Shown here piece after piece: positions 55,130-64,000 of a DNA stretch of 64,000 nt. A program made the position numbers and the translations under genes. Every line of letters starts with the position of its first letter. Position 1 is the first letter of the stretch. The stretch is from contig NC_088782.1 in NCBI RefSeq assembly GCF_958450345.1, forward strand, positions 101,276,358 to 101,340,357, written 5' to 3'. The notes below the pieces were generated by a model. It ran no database searches and had not been told where the DNA came from. It saw only the letters and a list, made by a program, of their open reading frames with translations. Source of the stretch: Calliphora vicina (Eukaryota; Arthropoda; Insecta; Diptera; Calliphoridae).

Positions 55130-55560
55130 CTGATCATAAATGTTTGATAGTTAACCCTTTCGTAAGTTCTATGGGAGTTTTAAAGTGGCATATTTTTGAA
55201 TCTAATTGAAATATTGACTTTTTGGTAATACAAAGAATTAACTTATTTAAAAAAATTAGTTCGGAATAAATGTGGATCAAATTGATGCTAATAGTTGCAA
55301 TCATATGAAAATGTTGATACAAATTTTAGTTTTAGAAACTCAAAAAATATGTAATACAATCTTTATTTATTACCAAAAACTCAATGAAATTTTCAACGTT
55401 TTTTAAATTTGTCATTCTAAAGGATCAAAGGTAATCCCGAAATTCTTAAAAATTGGAGCAAAAATCCCAAACATTTTATTTTTTACAATTTTGCCCATAG
55501 GGTCCACATTTCCAAAAATATTTTGTATGAAATAAACTCCAATTATTTTTTCTTTCTGAT
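55130..55560 (+). repeat. Dispersed repeat related to 32940-33320
   Basis: TAAAGTGGCATATTTTTGAA then TCTAATTGAAATATTGACTT, followed by GGAATAAATGTGGATCAAAT, AAAACTCAATGAAATTTTCA and CCCATAGGGTCCACATTTCC, is colinear with 32990-33290. A block of AATAATTCCCAAT/AATAATGCCCAAT near-repeats follows at 55570-55640. Confidence 0.6.
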
Positions 55561-55814
55561 TTTACTTCATATAATGAAATAATTCCCAATTCAGAATTGA
55601 AATAATCCCCAAAATAAATGAAATAATGCCCAATTTAAAGTTTTTCCAATTTTATTGGGACTTATTTCTTTTTCCTAATTAGGCGATAGTTCATTGGGTG
55701 TTATTTCATGTTGCCAAAATCTACTATTTTTTGGAATTTCGAAATTGAAAATGGTTTATTTTTGGATCCCATCAAATATGGATCTGAAAACTATTGTATA
55801 TTATTGGTAATTTA

Positions 55815-56250
55815 GTTGTACAAAATAAATGTTTAAAGTGAATACACTCTAGGCTACGTAGAGATACGTATAAGTGATAAGATAAGTGACTTCATCATGT
55901 GACTAGGAGCCAGTATACTTAAGCAAAAAGAAAATGAACGGTATGAGAATTATATCAACACATTTTATATCAAACCAATATAAACGAAATACGGACAAAA
56001 ACTACAGTGTAAAATAAATGTTTAAAGTGACTAGAGTCTAGATCACTTAGAGACACTTAAGTGACAATTGTCTTCACGCTAGTTTACATGGGATGTATAT
56101 AGTAACCAATTCACTACAAAAAGCAAACACGTGTCAAATGCCCCAAAATATATAAATTGAAGTCGGACAAATGATTGTAGATTATTGAAAATTACTGTCT
56201 ATAAGTGATACATTGACTACATGCTTAACTGTTGGGATATTGGGATAATT
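55815..56250. repeat. Dispersed repeat shared with 6990-7390
   Basis: ACAAAATAAATGTTTAAAGT at 55818 and TAAAATAAATGTTTAAAGTG at 56011 start two related units. TTAGAGACACTTAAGTGACA, TTGTCTTCACGCTAG and CTACATGCTTAACTGTTGGG follow as in the 7 kb copy. Confidence 0.7.
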
Positions 56251-57757
56251 GTTTGTAGTGAAAGTGAACGTTAAATAACTATAGTAGTTATGATCCAGCA
56301 ATTTTGCAAGAGCGAGACTATAAACGTTTAATAATTTTGCTCTTCCAATAAAGTATTTTACTGCTTATATAAGTGTTATGGTTGTTAAACATTTTTGGGG
56401 AAATTCACATACGCATATCTTAACACTCACGATAAAACAAATAAATACTAAAATAACATTATTTGCCCACATTTTAGTTAACATAACACATTGCTGTTAC
56501 CTCATTTGGGAAAACTTAAACTTTCACATTAACTAAGTTGTCAGATTTTCGCACATTATTAAAGAAAAGGTCAAGAAAAGTTTGTCTGACTAGAAATATT
56601 ACTATTACAGAACATTTTAACAGCTTTTTAGTTAAACATAGACTAGTTAATCTTTTGATTATATGGCAAATAATTAAAGTAAATATGTTAACAAGATGGC
56701 TCGTAAAACCTGCCAAAAAAGTGAAAGTTTTTGTTAACACTTACCGAATTTATTCGAGTAATTGTTTGGTATTTTAGACGAGAAAAAACCTAAAGTATTC
56801 TCCTTAAATTTGCATTGTAGTTTACCATAACTTTCACCGTAGTCTATAAAAATTAATTTCCACTCAATATAAAAGACCCAGTTTTTTTTTATTGTTCATA
56901 TGTACAAACTGAATCATAATCCCAATGGTGAAATATTTCCTCCATAAAATAAATATAAAACTCATAAAAAAAATTTTTTTATTACAAAATTTGTTTATCA
57001 AAGCTTTAATAGGGAAACAGCATAACTTCAGAACATTGCATTAAATATCTTATTAATTTGTTTAAGCAACACTAGAGCATATTACAAGGAATATAAAATT
57101 TTTCTTGTCAAAATAAAACAAAAAAAAATATTAACAAGATATAAAATTTGTTTTTGACAAATATCAAGTTTAAAGTATGCTTGCAACATACAACAAAGTA
57201 ATATACATAAACTTATTTATAAAATCACATTTTAAGTAGTTTACTAAAATTTAGTCAACATGATATTTTATGAATAAATATAAATTGGTTCATCATACAA
57301 AATATTGAAAATGTCATACGAAAGAGTATACAGAAAATTAAATAACAACAATTTTTATATAAGTAAATATTAATAAACATTTTAGATTTTCATTTAAAAT
57401 CTTGTAATAAATGATTAATATTTGACAGTGATTTTTAAGTTTATTAACTTTTATAACATGGAGCAAAAATTTCTAAAACTGAGAATGTTAATTCAAATTT
57501 ACTGTGGGTTAGATTCAAAATATTTTTGAAATGGTTTAGCTTTAAAGATGAATTGAAATTTATACATTTTAATAGAACCCAACCCAGTGACTCTACTATA
57601 TCAGTTCCAGATATTAATCTTAAAAGATCGTTAGATAGATTGTTCAATAAATACCTGTCTAAAAATTAATGTTTTATTACATGTACGGCAGCTAATTCAA
57701 AAAAAATTAGAAACTTTGTTCCAATTTGTCGATATCGCAATAAGTAACAGATGGAAT
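56251..57757. other. AT-rich DNA, no gene seen
   Basis: Overlapping frames lie on both strands at 56516-56777, but neither peptide is recognisable. AAACTTTCAC appears near 56520 and inverted near 56723 (GTGAAAGTTT), which may mark a small old foldback. 56880-57430 is simple AT-rich text. Confidence 0.45.
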
Positions 57758-57889
57758 TAAAAAAGTGGCCACTTAAAATCCGTACGGATTAAAGCGAGCA
57801 TAACTTTTAAATGAAACAACGTATGTTAACATTTTATACATGAAATTAAAGACAATTTATTAAGCTTTGAAAAAACTATAACTATAGGT

Positions 57890-58225
57890 TTATGTGTCTT
57901 TATTGCGAATACATTTTCTGGCTTTTCTTTTTATGCCACCCATTAATAGCTGCACAACTTTTCTTCCCACTTCTACCGTTATTCCAGCATATTTATTCCA
58001 CTTTGTTCTCATCAATATCTGGTTATTTACTGTACCTGCACTCTCTTCCAATTTACGTTTAACAATTACCCAATATATCTCGATTGGACGAAGATTTTGC
58101 AATTCGTTTAATTGACGTGTTTTGGTATAACATCAATATTATTCTCGTTATACCACTTCATAGTTGGATTTGAGTAATGACAACTTTGCTAAAACTTTGT
58201 ATCAGATGTGTGATGTCTTATAAAT
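57890..58225 (-). pseudogene. Tc1/mariner-like transposase, C-terminal remnant
   Basis: Minus-strand text 58200-58110 reads HYSNPTMKWYNENNIDVIPK and HVN. After a frameshift near 58108 it continues as ELQNLRPIEIYWVIVKRKL (with the conserved RPIE.(Y/F)W, whose Glu is the third catalytic residue in DDE Tc1/mariner enzymes), RTKWNKYAGITVEVGRKVVQ and LMGGIKRKARKCIRNK. The H(Y/K)S...WY...NI..IPK..NPPN.P.LRPIE.YW layout is typical of the superfamily. The first two catalytic acids are missing. The N-terminus is cut off where the mini-me copy begins. Confidence 0.8.
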
Positions 58226-58255
58226 GACAACAATCGCTTTTCCAAACTCTCTTTT

Positions 58256-60145
58256 TATACCCTCCACCACCATAAGTGGTGAATGAGGGTATATATAAGT
58301 TTGCCATTCCGTGTGTAACATTGAGAAATATTCATCTGAGACCCAACAAAGTATATAATTATTATGGATCCTTATGAAATTCTAAGTCGATTGAGCCATG
58401 TCCGTCTGTCTGTCCGTCTGTGTAAAACACATAGAGTTGCAAGAAAAAAGCTTATTATTGTCCTAAGCAGTTTGATATTGAAAATCAGCGAAATCGGTAC
58501 AGTGGAACCAAAGTTATGAATTCAAATGTGGGACAACCTCAAAAAAAAATTGATACTTTTCTCATATTTTTGGACATTTTTTGTAAATATATTGCAGCTA
58601 ATATCATAAAATTTTGCACTCGAAATATGGTTCTATGGTCTATAAATGCCTAAAGAATAGCACATAGAAAATTCAACAAAAATAAGTTTTGTGTTAAAAA
58701 AAATTGTATTACAAAATTTTTCGTGGATCGGCCCATATCAGACCATAGCCCCCATATAAAGTACATTTCCGAAAATCTCTTAAATAAGCATAAATGTCTT
58801 ATAAAAGTCGCTATCAAGTTGAAATTCGACATAAATAATCCCCATATATACCAAAATCTCTGTACCTAATTCCATGAAGATCGGCCGATAATTGGTTATA
58901 GCTCCACTAAGGACCACTTCCGAAAAACACAATAACCTACATAAATATCTAAAAAATATCAATATCAAAATAACATTTCACACAGATCCGTGGTTTATAT
59001 CTAGAAATCATACTACAGAATTTTGTGAATATCGGTCCATATTTGACCATAGCTCCCATATAAGGTCCACTCCAAAAATCAGTTAGGTACTCATAAATTT
59101 CTTATAAATACATTTATCATGCTAAAATTCGACAAAAATTATACTCATATCTATAGATATCACTGTACCAAATTTTATGCAGATTGGCCGATAATTGGTC
59201 ATAGCTCCCCTATAAGGCCCATTTCCGAAAAAGATATTAACCTTAAAAAATATTTAAAACATATCGATATCAAAAAAAAATTACGCACAGTTCAGTAATT
59301 TGTATCCAGTAATCATACTACTGGATTTTGTTAATATCGGTCCATATTTAACCATAGCTCCCATATAAGGTCCACTCCCGAAAATCACTAAAATCCTCAT
59401 AAATTTCTTACAAATACAGTTATCAGGTTGAAATTCGAAAAAAATTTGTTCAATATATACAAAAATCTATGTACTATGATAGACCTATAATTGGTCATAG
59501 CCTCCATATAAGAACCACTTCAGGAAAACACATTAACCTGCACAAATATCCAAAAAAAATCTGTACTGAATCAAAATCAGTAATTTGTATCCAAGAATCC
59601 TACTACAAGTTTTTTTAAATATTGGTCCATAATTCGGCATAGCTCCCATATAAGGTCCACTCTTGTTAACAGCGGTGTTTATATGAAATTCTACAAAAAT
59701 TGCCCTCAAATACTTAGGACCATAATAGGTCGTAGCATCCATATATTAAACCAAAATAGTACACAGATCGGTAATTTGTATTGTAGTCTGTCCGTCTGTG
59801 TAAAATACGCTCACGTCTAAAATACGCAAACACACTTAGTAGAGTTGCAAGAAAAATGTTTATTATTTATACTCTGTTTCTTCACTTGATTTTAAAAGGG
59901 AAAAATGTTGATCCAAACGTATTAACTAATTATTGAGTATATAAATTCTTAAATTTCATACGTTCTAGTAGAAATTTCAGTTATAAATTGCTGATATAAT
60001 TTTTTGTACATTTGAAATAAAATATAGTCTGCGTAAACCAGTCTTTGTAACTTCTAAATGTGATATTATTTCAGTTGTTATACCATCATATTTAGGTGGA
60101 GGGTATTTAAGATTCGGCACAGCCGAATATAGTACTCCCTTTTGT
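58256..60145 (-). mobile_element. mini-me-like type A element inserted in the Tc1/mariner element
   Basis: It starts at TATACCCTCCACCACCATAA, with a short (GTCY)n at 58399-58418. The ~150 bp units follow as in the other type A copies, with a ~65 bp deletion at 58620. Near 59778 the order is disturbed: a second GTCTGTCCGTCTGTGTAAAA block appears, then the head resumes at 59870. The head has lost most of the RT fragment (only GAAATTTCAGTTATAAATTG and flanking text remain). It ends CAGCCGAATATAGTACTCCC, TTTTGT at 60145. Confidence 0.85.
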
Positions 60146-60329
60146 TATATACATATAATTCTGAAAATTCTTTAAAAACATGTCTGAAAAGCTTGACTCT
60201 ACAAACCGCAGCTGCGGATTGCCTGCAAAATTAATATTTTTGTTCAATTTTACGTATTCATATTTAAAGGCCACACAACCTCGACCTGCCGAGACGTAAT
60301 ATTTTTGATCTCATATCTGCCGAAAATCA

Positions 60330-60399
60330 GATTTTGGCTATCTTTTAACCCTACAAAGTCGGATTTTGGCTATCTTTTAACCCGACAAAGTCGGATTTT
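60330..60399. repeat. 32 bp tandem repeat, 2.2 units
   Basis: GATTTTGGCTATCTTTTAAC, CC(T/C)... ACAAAGTCG is repeated exactly except for one base (CCCTACAAAG versus CCCGACAAAG), then GATTTT starts a third unit. It sits in the far half of the split Tc1/mariner element. Confidence 0.8.
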
Positions 60400-60493
60400 C
60401 TAGATATTTGTGCACAATTTTATCTCTAGCTTCAGTTTCCATTATGTCTACACTTTTTAAAACTGAACATAATGACTTGTACAATAATGGTAC

Positions 60494-60552
60494 ACAGAGA
60501 AAACAGATTCCTGATAGCAACCGAATTTGTTGCCAATCGAATGATTATAGAT
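60494..60552 (+). mobile_element. Single arm of the AACCGAATTTGTTG MITE
   Basis: ACACAGAGAAAACAGATTCC then TGATAGCAACCGAATTTGTT and GCCAATCGAATGATT matches the arms of 27905-28145 and gives the outer end lost there. No opposite arm is found nearby. Confidence 0.6.
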
Positions 60553-60651
60553 ATGTTGTTAAAAACGTATGTAAATATTTTCCATTTTGATAACAAGGGG
60601 CGTTGTTATGATTGATATAATGCGTACGGATTTTAAGTGGTCACTTCTTTA

Positions 60652-61059
60652 AGTTCAACTCAGCGTGAATAGTTACTGATCATCCAATGATCTATTAATA
60701 CAGTCACAAGATCTGAAATGTCCTCCCATATAATTCGGGCCACATTTTATTTTTTTATTATCAGACTTTTGAAGATACAGTCAGCAGATTTCATTTTAAA
60801 TTAACCCAACAGAATATCACATCTAAGATATTTGAAGCGGAACCAAGTCTGACTAGTTTGTATTTATAACAGTTCAGTATCTCTCTGTCAGTACATGCCC
60901 TGGTATCATAACCCTTTATCATATAACACCACCAACATACCCCGTGCGGAAGGTTTTTAAAATTTTAAAATCTTATCAAAGCCAGTAAGAGGTTTGCTTG
61001 AAAAACCAGGGCGAGTATAGTTGGCGTAATTCACTTGCGGTCTCAATGCAAATAGTTAT
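60652..61059. other. Gene-less stretch, nothing recognised
   Basis: No gene, repeat match or structured element was identified. Confidence 0.45.
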
Positions 61060-61145
61060 CATGTAAAGTTGTTGTTGTAGCAGCAATGTTTGCTGAGTTG
61101 ACAGCCCTTGGCCGAGTGAACTCGGGTCATTCCGGGGGAATGGTT
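61060..61145 (+). repeat. GC-richer dipteran retroposon-like fragment
   Basis: GTTGTTGTTGTAGCAGCAAT is followed by GACAGCCCTTGGCCGAGTGA and ACTCGGGTCATTCCGGGGGA. The GTTGTAGCAGCA ... CCTTGGCCG ... CGGGTC(A/G)TTCCGG string is widespread in higher-fly DNA and UTRs as part of a dispersed retroposon. A related piece (GGCCTTTGGCCGGGTGAAGG) sits inside the 38265-38735 transposon. Limits and family are uncertain. Confidence 0.5.
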
Positions 61146-61499
61146 ATCATATAAAGTGCACAATATCGATTGGCGTGAAATTTTCCCGAAAATATTCTTT
61201 ACTGATTAGAATGTTTGGTGTTAAAAATAAAAAAAAAAATCAGTCCGACTACAAACATTTTATAACAAAATTTCCATCCAACTTTTAATTACAATTAAAA
61301 TACGAAGGGTTCTAGAAAACTATAGCAACAATTAGCTCTCAAGGCTCTGCCGTTTGTGTGAGTCAATGAGCAAAGTTTTGCAAGGAAAAGTTGATAAATC
61401 TATTGATTTTCACCTTTCTTCAACCCATAACTATGTGAAGAGGCAGAGTTTTAATATTGTGTGGATTCCGAAGGAGGATGGAGTTCTTAGCTCTTTACA

Positions 61500-61880
61500 A
61501 TATCCGTGAGCGAGAGCTATCATATCCCGGTGATATATTTTTATACAGAACACAAAAAATATGGGCGACATTTTGATTTCGTCATTCCATATCAAAATAT
61601 GAGTGGTAGACCCAGAAAAGTATGTATAAAGTGCTCATAACATTCTGAGATTATCTACGTATGTCTGTCTGTATGTCCCTCTGTCTGTTGAAGGCACAAC
61701 AGGGTATAATGGGAAGGACGCACAGTGGGGGATCTGAAAAAAAAGTGGAAATAAATCTGTAACTTCTAAACGAATAGCCCGATTTTAATAAAATTTCCCA
61801 TGGCCATAGAGGAGGTGTTGATAAGATTAAGTTTTGCATTTGGGTTTATAACACCAATGCCCCAAAGTGGGGCACCTCGG
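61500..61880 (-). mobile_element. Degenerate mini-me-like repeat
   Basis: It carries CATTCCATATCAAAATATGAG, TATGTCTGTCTGTATGTCCC, TCTGTCTGTTG (a (GTCY)n tract at 61664-61689) and then GTGGAAATAAATCTGTAACT, TCTAAACGAATAGCCCGATT, the counterpart of the AAATAAATCTGTAACTTCTA segment of the type A head (37830). It ends GGGGCACCTCGGGTATATTA. Structure is mini-me-like but the ends are unclear. Confidence 0.55.
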
Positions 61881-62399
61881 GTATATTAAAAATTAAAAAA
61901 CGAGATCTACAAAAAATATTGGTTTAGCCTAATATATGGCTCTCTTATAGTTTACGAGATATTCGCATTTGAAAAGTAAAATTTTATTTTATTTACCTAC
62001 CTTGGTCTGGTTTTTTGCTAATAACGGATACAATTATTTCCCGATTTTCTTGAAATATAATTTTTTGAATTAAAAAGACATGTAGTAATAACAATAGGAA
62101 AAAATTGTTTAAAAACCTCTACTGAGTCAAAAGTTATGTGCATTCAAATTTGCCATTTTTTTTTTCGAAAAAAGTACTTACATTAATTTTAAATTATACA
62201 GAAAATAAGAAAATTATAAATAGTCTATTTATATTTGTATGAAAGACAACATTTCGGGAAATATTATAGAAGCTAAATAATATCAAAATTCGTATTGTTG
62301 CGTGGTCCAGAGCCTTCCAAAGTAGACCTATTTTTTATATAAATTTCAACTTAAGACAACATTTTCTCAAATCGCATAGCCGCTTTCAAAAAACTAAGA
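61881..62399. other. AT-rich DNA, no gene seen
   Basis: Weakly reminiscent of the 10140/54010 repeat (AACGAGATCTACAAAAAATA and TACGAGATATTCGCATTTG), but too diverged to call. Confidence 0.4.
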
Positions 62400-63132
62400 C
62401 CTGTTTTGTGTGTCCCAATATGTTCTTCAATATTGTGCAAAGGGATTTCATAGCTCCATTCTTGGTGCCCTCAATAAATCAAAAAATCTAAAAAATCCAA
62501 ATTTTGGGATTTTTGAAAGTTTTTTGGGAATTGTGGGATTGTCATTAGCAATTCACAAATATGTTTTCCACTTTTGGATTTGGATCGAAAGTTTCTATAT
62601 AAGTGTAAAATTTCATTAAAAACGATTCATAAACAAAACTTTTATTGCATTATAAAAATTAAAATTTTTCAAAAAAATCAGCTATAATTTTTTGTTTTTT
62701 AATTCTTAAAAATTTTGTACATTTTTGAAAAGAGGACATAATTTCCTACACGTTGATATATAATATGTATATCTTTTCTTTTTCGCTAGTCTCATTAATG
62801 GCTTCAAAATACATAACTCACAGTAATTAGCTTCATCTTGTAGTGTTCACCGGTATTTGGTTATGCAGCAGTCGGCAAGGCAGTGCAAAAACTGTATTAC
62901 AAAACGGCTAGATTTTATAATTTATTTTTTTACACTTATATAGAAACGTTCGATCCAAATCCAAAAGTGAAAAAGATATTTGTGAGTTGTTAATGACAAT
63001 TCCCAAAAAAACTTTCCAAAAAACCCAAAATTGGGATTTTTTAGATTTTTTGATTTATTGAAGGCACCAAGCACGGGGCTATGAAATCCCTTTGCACAAT
63101 ATTGAAGAACATATTGGGACACACAAAACAGG
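62400..63132. mobile_element. ~730 bp foldback element with ~215 bp arms
   Basis: The left arm starts CCTGTTTTGTGTGTCCCAAT and ends near TATATAAGTGTAAAATTTC (62617). The right arm runs from TTTTTTACACTTATATAGAA (62926) to ATTGGGACACACAAAACAGG (63132). The arms share two peptides by translation (QYVLQYCAKGFHS and NKSKNLKNPNFG) only because they are inverted copies. They differ by roughly 10 per cent plus small indels. The ~305 bp spacer is AT-rich. No clear target duplication was found. Confidence 0.85.
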
Positions 63133-64000
63133 TTTTTAAATAAGAAAATAAATGGATCATAGATACAAAGTTTTGTTTGGACTTACCACTATTATACTAT
63201 ATTTTGTTGCAGATAAGATCTCAATGCACGGATCTAGCAAGGCAAAATGTATCACTGATATTTTCCAGAAATATAAAATTAATCAAATCGGGTGAACCAG
63301 ATAAATGTTTTTGTACAAATGTGCCCGTGTTATTTTGATCGTGGGTATATGTTTAAGATTTGGTACAGCCTACTTATTTACATTAAAATATGATAAATGC
63401 AAAAAGTCAAATAAAAATTTATAAAACCGAATAAAGATGAAAAGTTGACTAGTTGGCCCTAGTTTAAAAGTTGGGCCTATGGTATTTTTTACCAATTTAT
63501 TCATTTAACTATATTAAGTTTTGCTAGTCCTATTAACTGCGATTCAAACTTTAAATATTTATAATACGAAAGCCATCATTTTGCCATGACAATAGATTTT
63601 AATTAGAATATCACATTACAATCTATCAGCTCCAACATTTCTAATCCTTTTATTATTTTCTAGCTGTCAATAATCATACACAAGAGATGAACACATTAAA
63701 AAATATGTATTTTTCTCATTTTCTTATTACATTTAAGCTCACCTTCTACCTCCAGCGTCTGCTAATGAGTGCATGTGTAAATATTATGAAGAAAGAATAT
63801 TATACTCAGACTCAAATAAGTCATTAATCATTGCTTTTATTTGTATTTGTCATTTGAAGAAATAAAACTGCTAAAATACAATAACATTCATTACTGTAAT
63901 GATAATGATGGGCGATATGCTGATGTTTTTGATGGTGATGATGATGAATGGTATAAATTACTTACTTTACAGACATACCCTTTTTTTGGTTTTCTTCAAA
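63133..64000. other. AT-rich DNA with (GAT)n microsatellite, no gene seen
   Basis: A (GATGAT)-type microsatellite occurs at 63900-63950 (GATAATGATGGGCG, GATGGTGATGATGATGAATG). Otherwise there is nothing recognisable up to the window end. Confidence 0.5.

Larger units (their letters stand above)
57758..60651 (-). mobile_element. Tc1/mariner-superfamily element split by a mini-me copy
   Basis: Left AAAAAGTGGCCACTTAAAAT, CCGTACGGATT and right TAATGCGTACGGATTTTAAG, TGGTCACTTCTTT are inverted terminal repeats of about 30 bp, with TA at each limit (57758-57759 and 60650-60651). Inside is a transposase C-terminal remnant (57890-58225, minus) and, directly behind it, the 1.9 kb mini-me element 58256-60145. 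The far side (60146-60620) should hold the 5' part of the element but is too decayed or rearranged for me to recognise a transposase N-terminus. Confidence 0.75.

Overview
The window looks like non-coding chromosomal DNA from a higher (calyptrate-like) fly, probably a blowfly or close relative. It is strongly AT-rich and full of microsatellites. The main evidence is a dense set of dipteran mini-me-like repeats, each carrying a (GTCY)n proto-microsatellite next to a TA-rich stretch, a terminal GGC/GCC hairpin and a closing GGTGGAGGGTATA end. I find no host protein-coding gene, rRNA or tRNA gene that I can support. Almost every long open frame is a chance frame through repeats.

Layout. 1-13.5 kb: AT-rich DNA with mini-me-like copies (2.2-3.3, 4.5-5.4, 7.6-8.2 kb), a 430 bp foldback element nested in the first of them, a SINE-like tRNA-derived piece, a Tourist/PIF-like MITE with TTA duplication (8.4-8.7 kb), a frameshifted Helitron helicase remnant (9.5-10.0 kb) and a hAT-type MITE with an 8 bp target duplication (11.66-12.43 kb). 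14.165-25.061 kb: a giant inverted repeat with arms of about 5.08 kb and a spacer of about 740 bp. Each arm holds two tandem mini-me bodies, a head module with a captured non-LTR reverse transcriptase fragment, and a dispersed unique block. The centre is a ~175 bp tandem satellite that flips orientation. 25-37 kb: AT-rich DNA, a mariner transposase remnant, several MITEs, and a 1.24 kb hAT element splitting a dispersed repeat. 37.45-41.6 kb: the most complex mini-me copy, with its head module repeated three times and two other DNA transposons inserted into it, both datable by empty-site comparison. 45-48 kb: an unidentified coding relic followed by another mini-me copy. 49.09-51.07 kb: a non-autonomous hAT with a decayed transposase, abutting an older CACT-ended foldback element. 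57.76-60.65 kb: a Tc1/mariner-superfamily element split by a mini-me copy. 62.4-63.1 kb: a foldback element.

How the parts relate: nothing here forms an operon or pathway. The window is a record of nested transposition. Target-site duplications and empty sites give a partial chronology, with mini-me copies older than the MITEs at 38.3 and 39.3 kb, and the CACT foldback older than the hAT beside it. The part most likely to do something now is the 10.9 kb inverted repeat. If transcribed it would fold into a very long hairpin RNA matching every other mini-me copy in the window. All family assignments are from reading the sequence and were not checked against a database.
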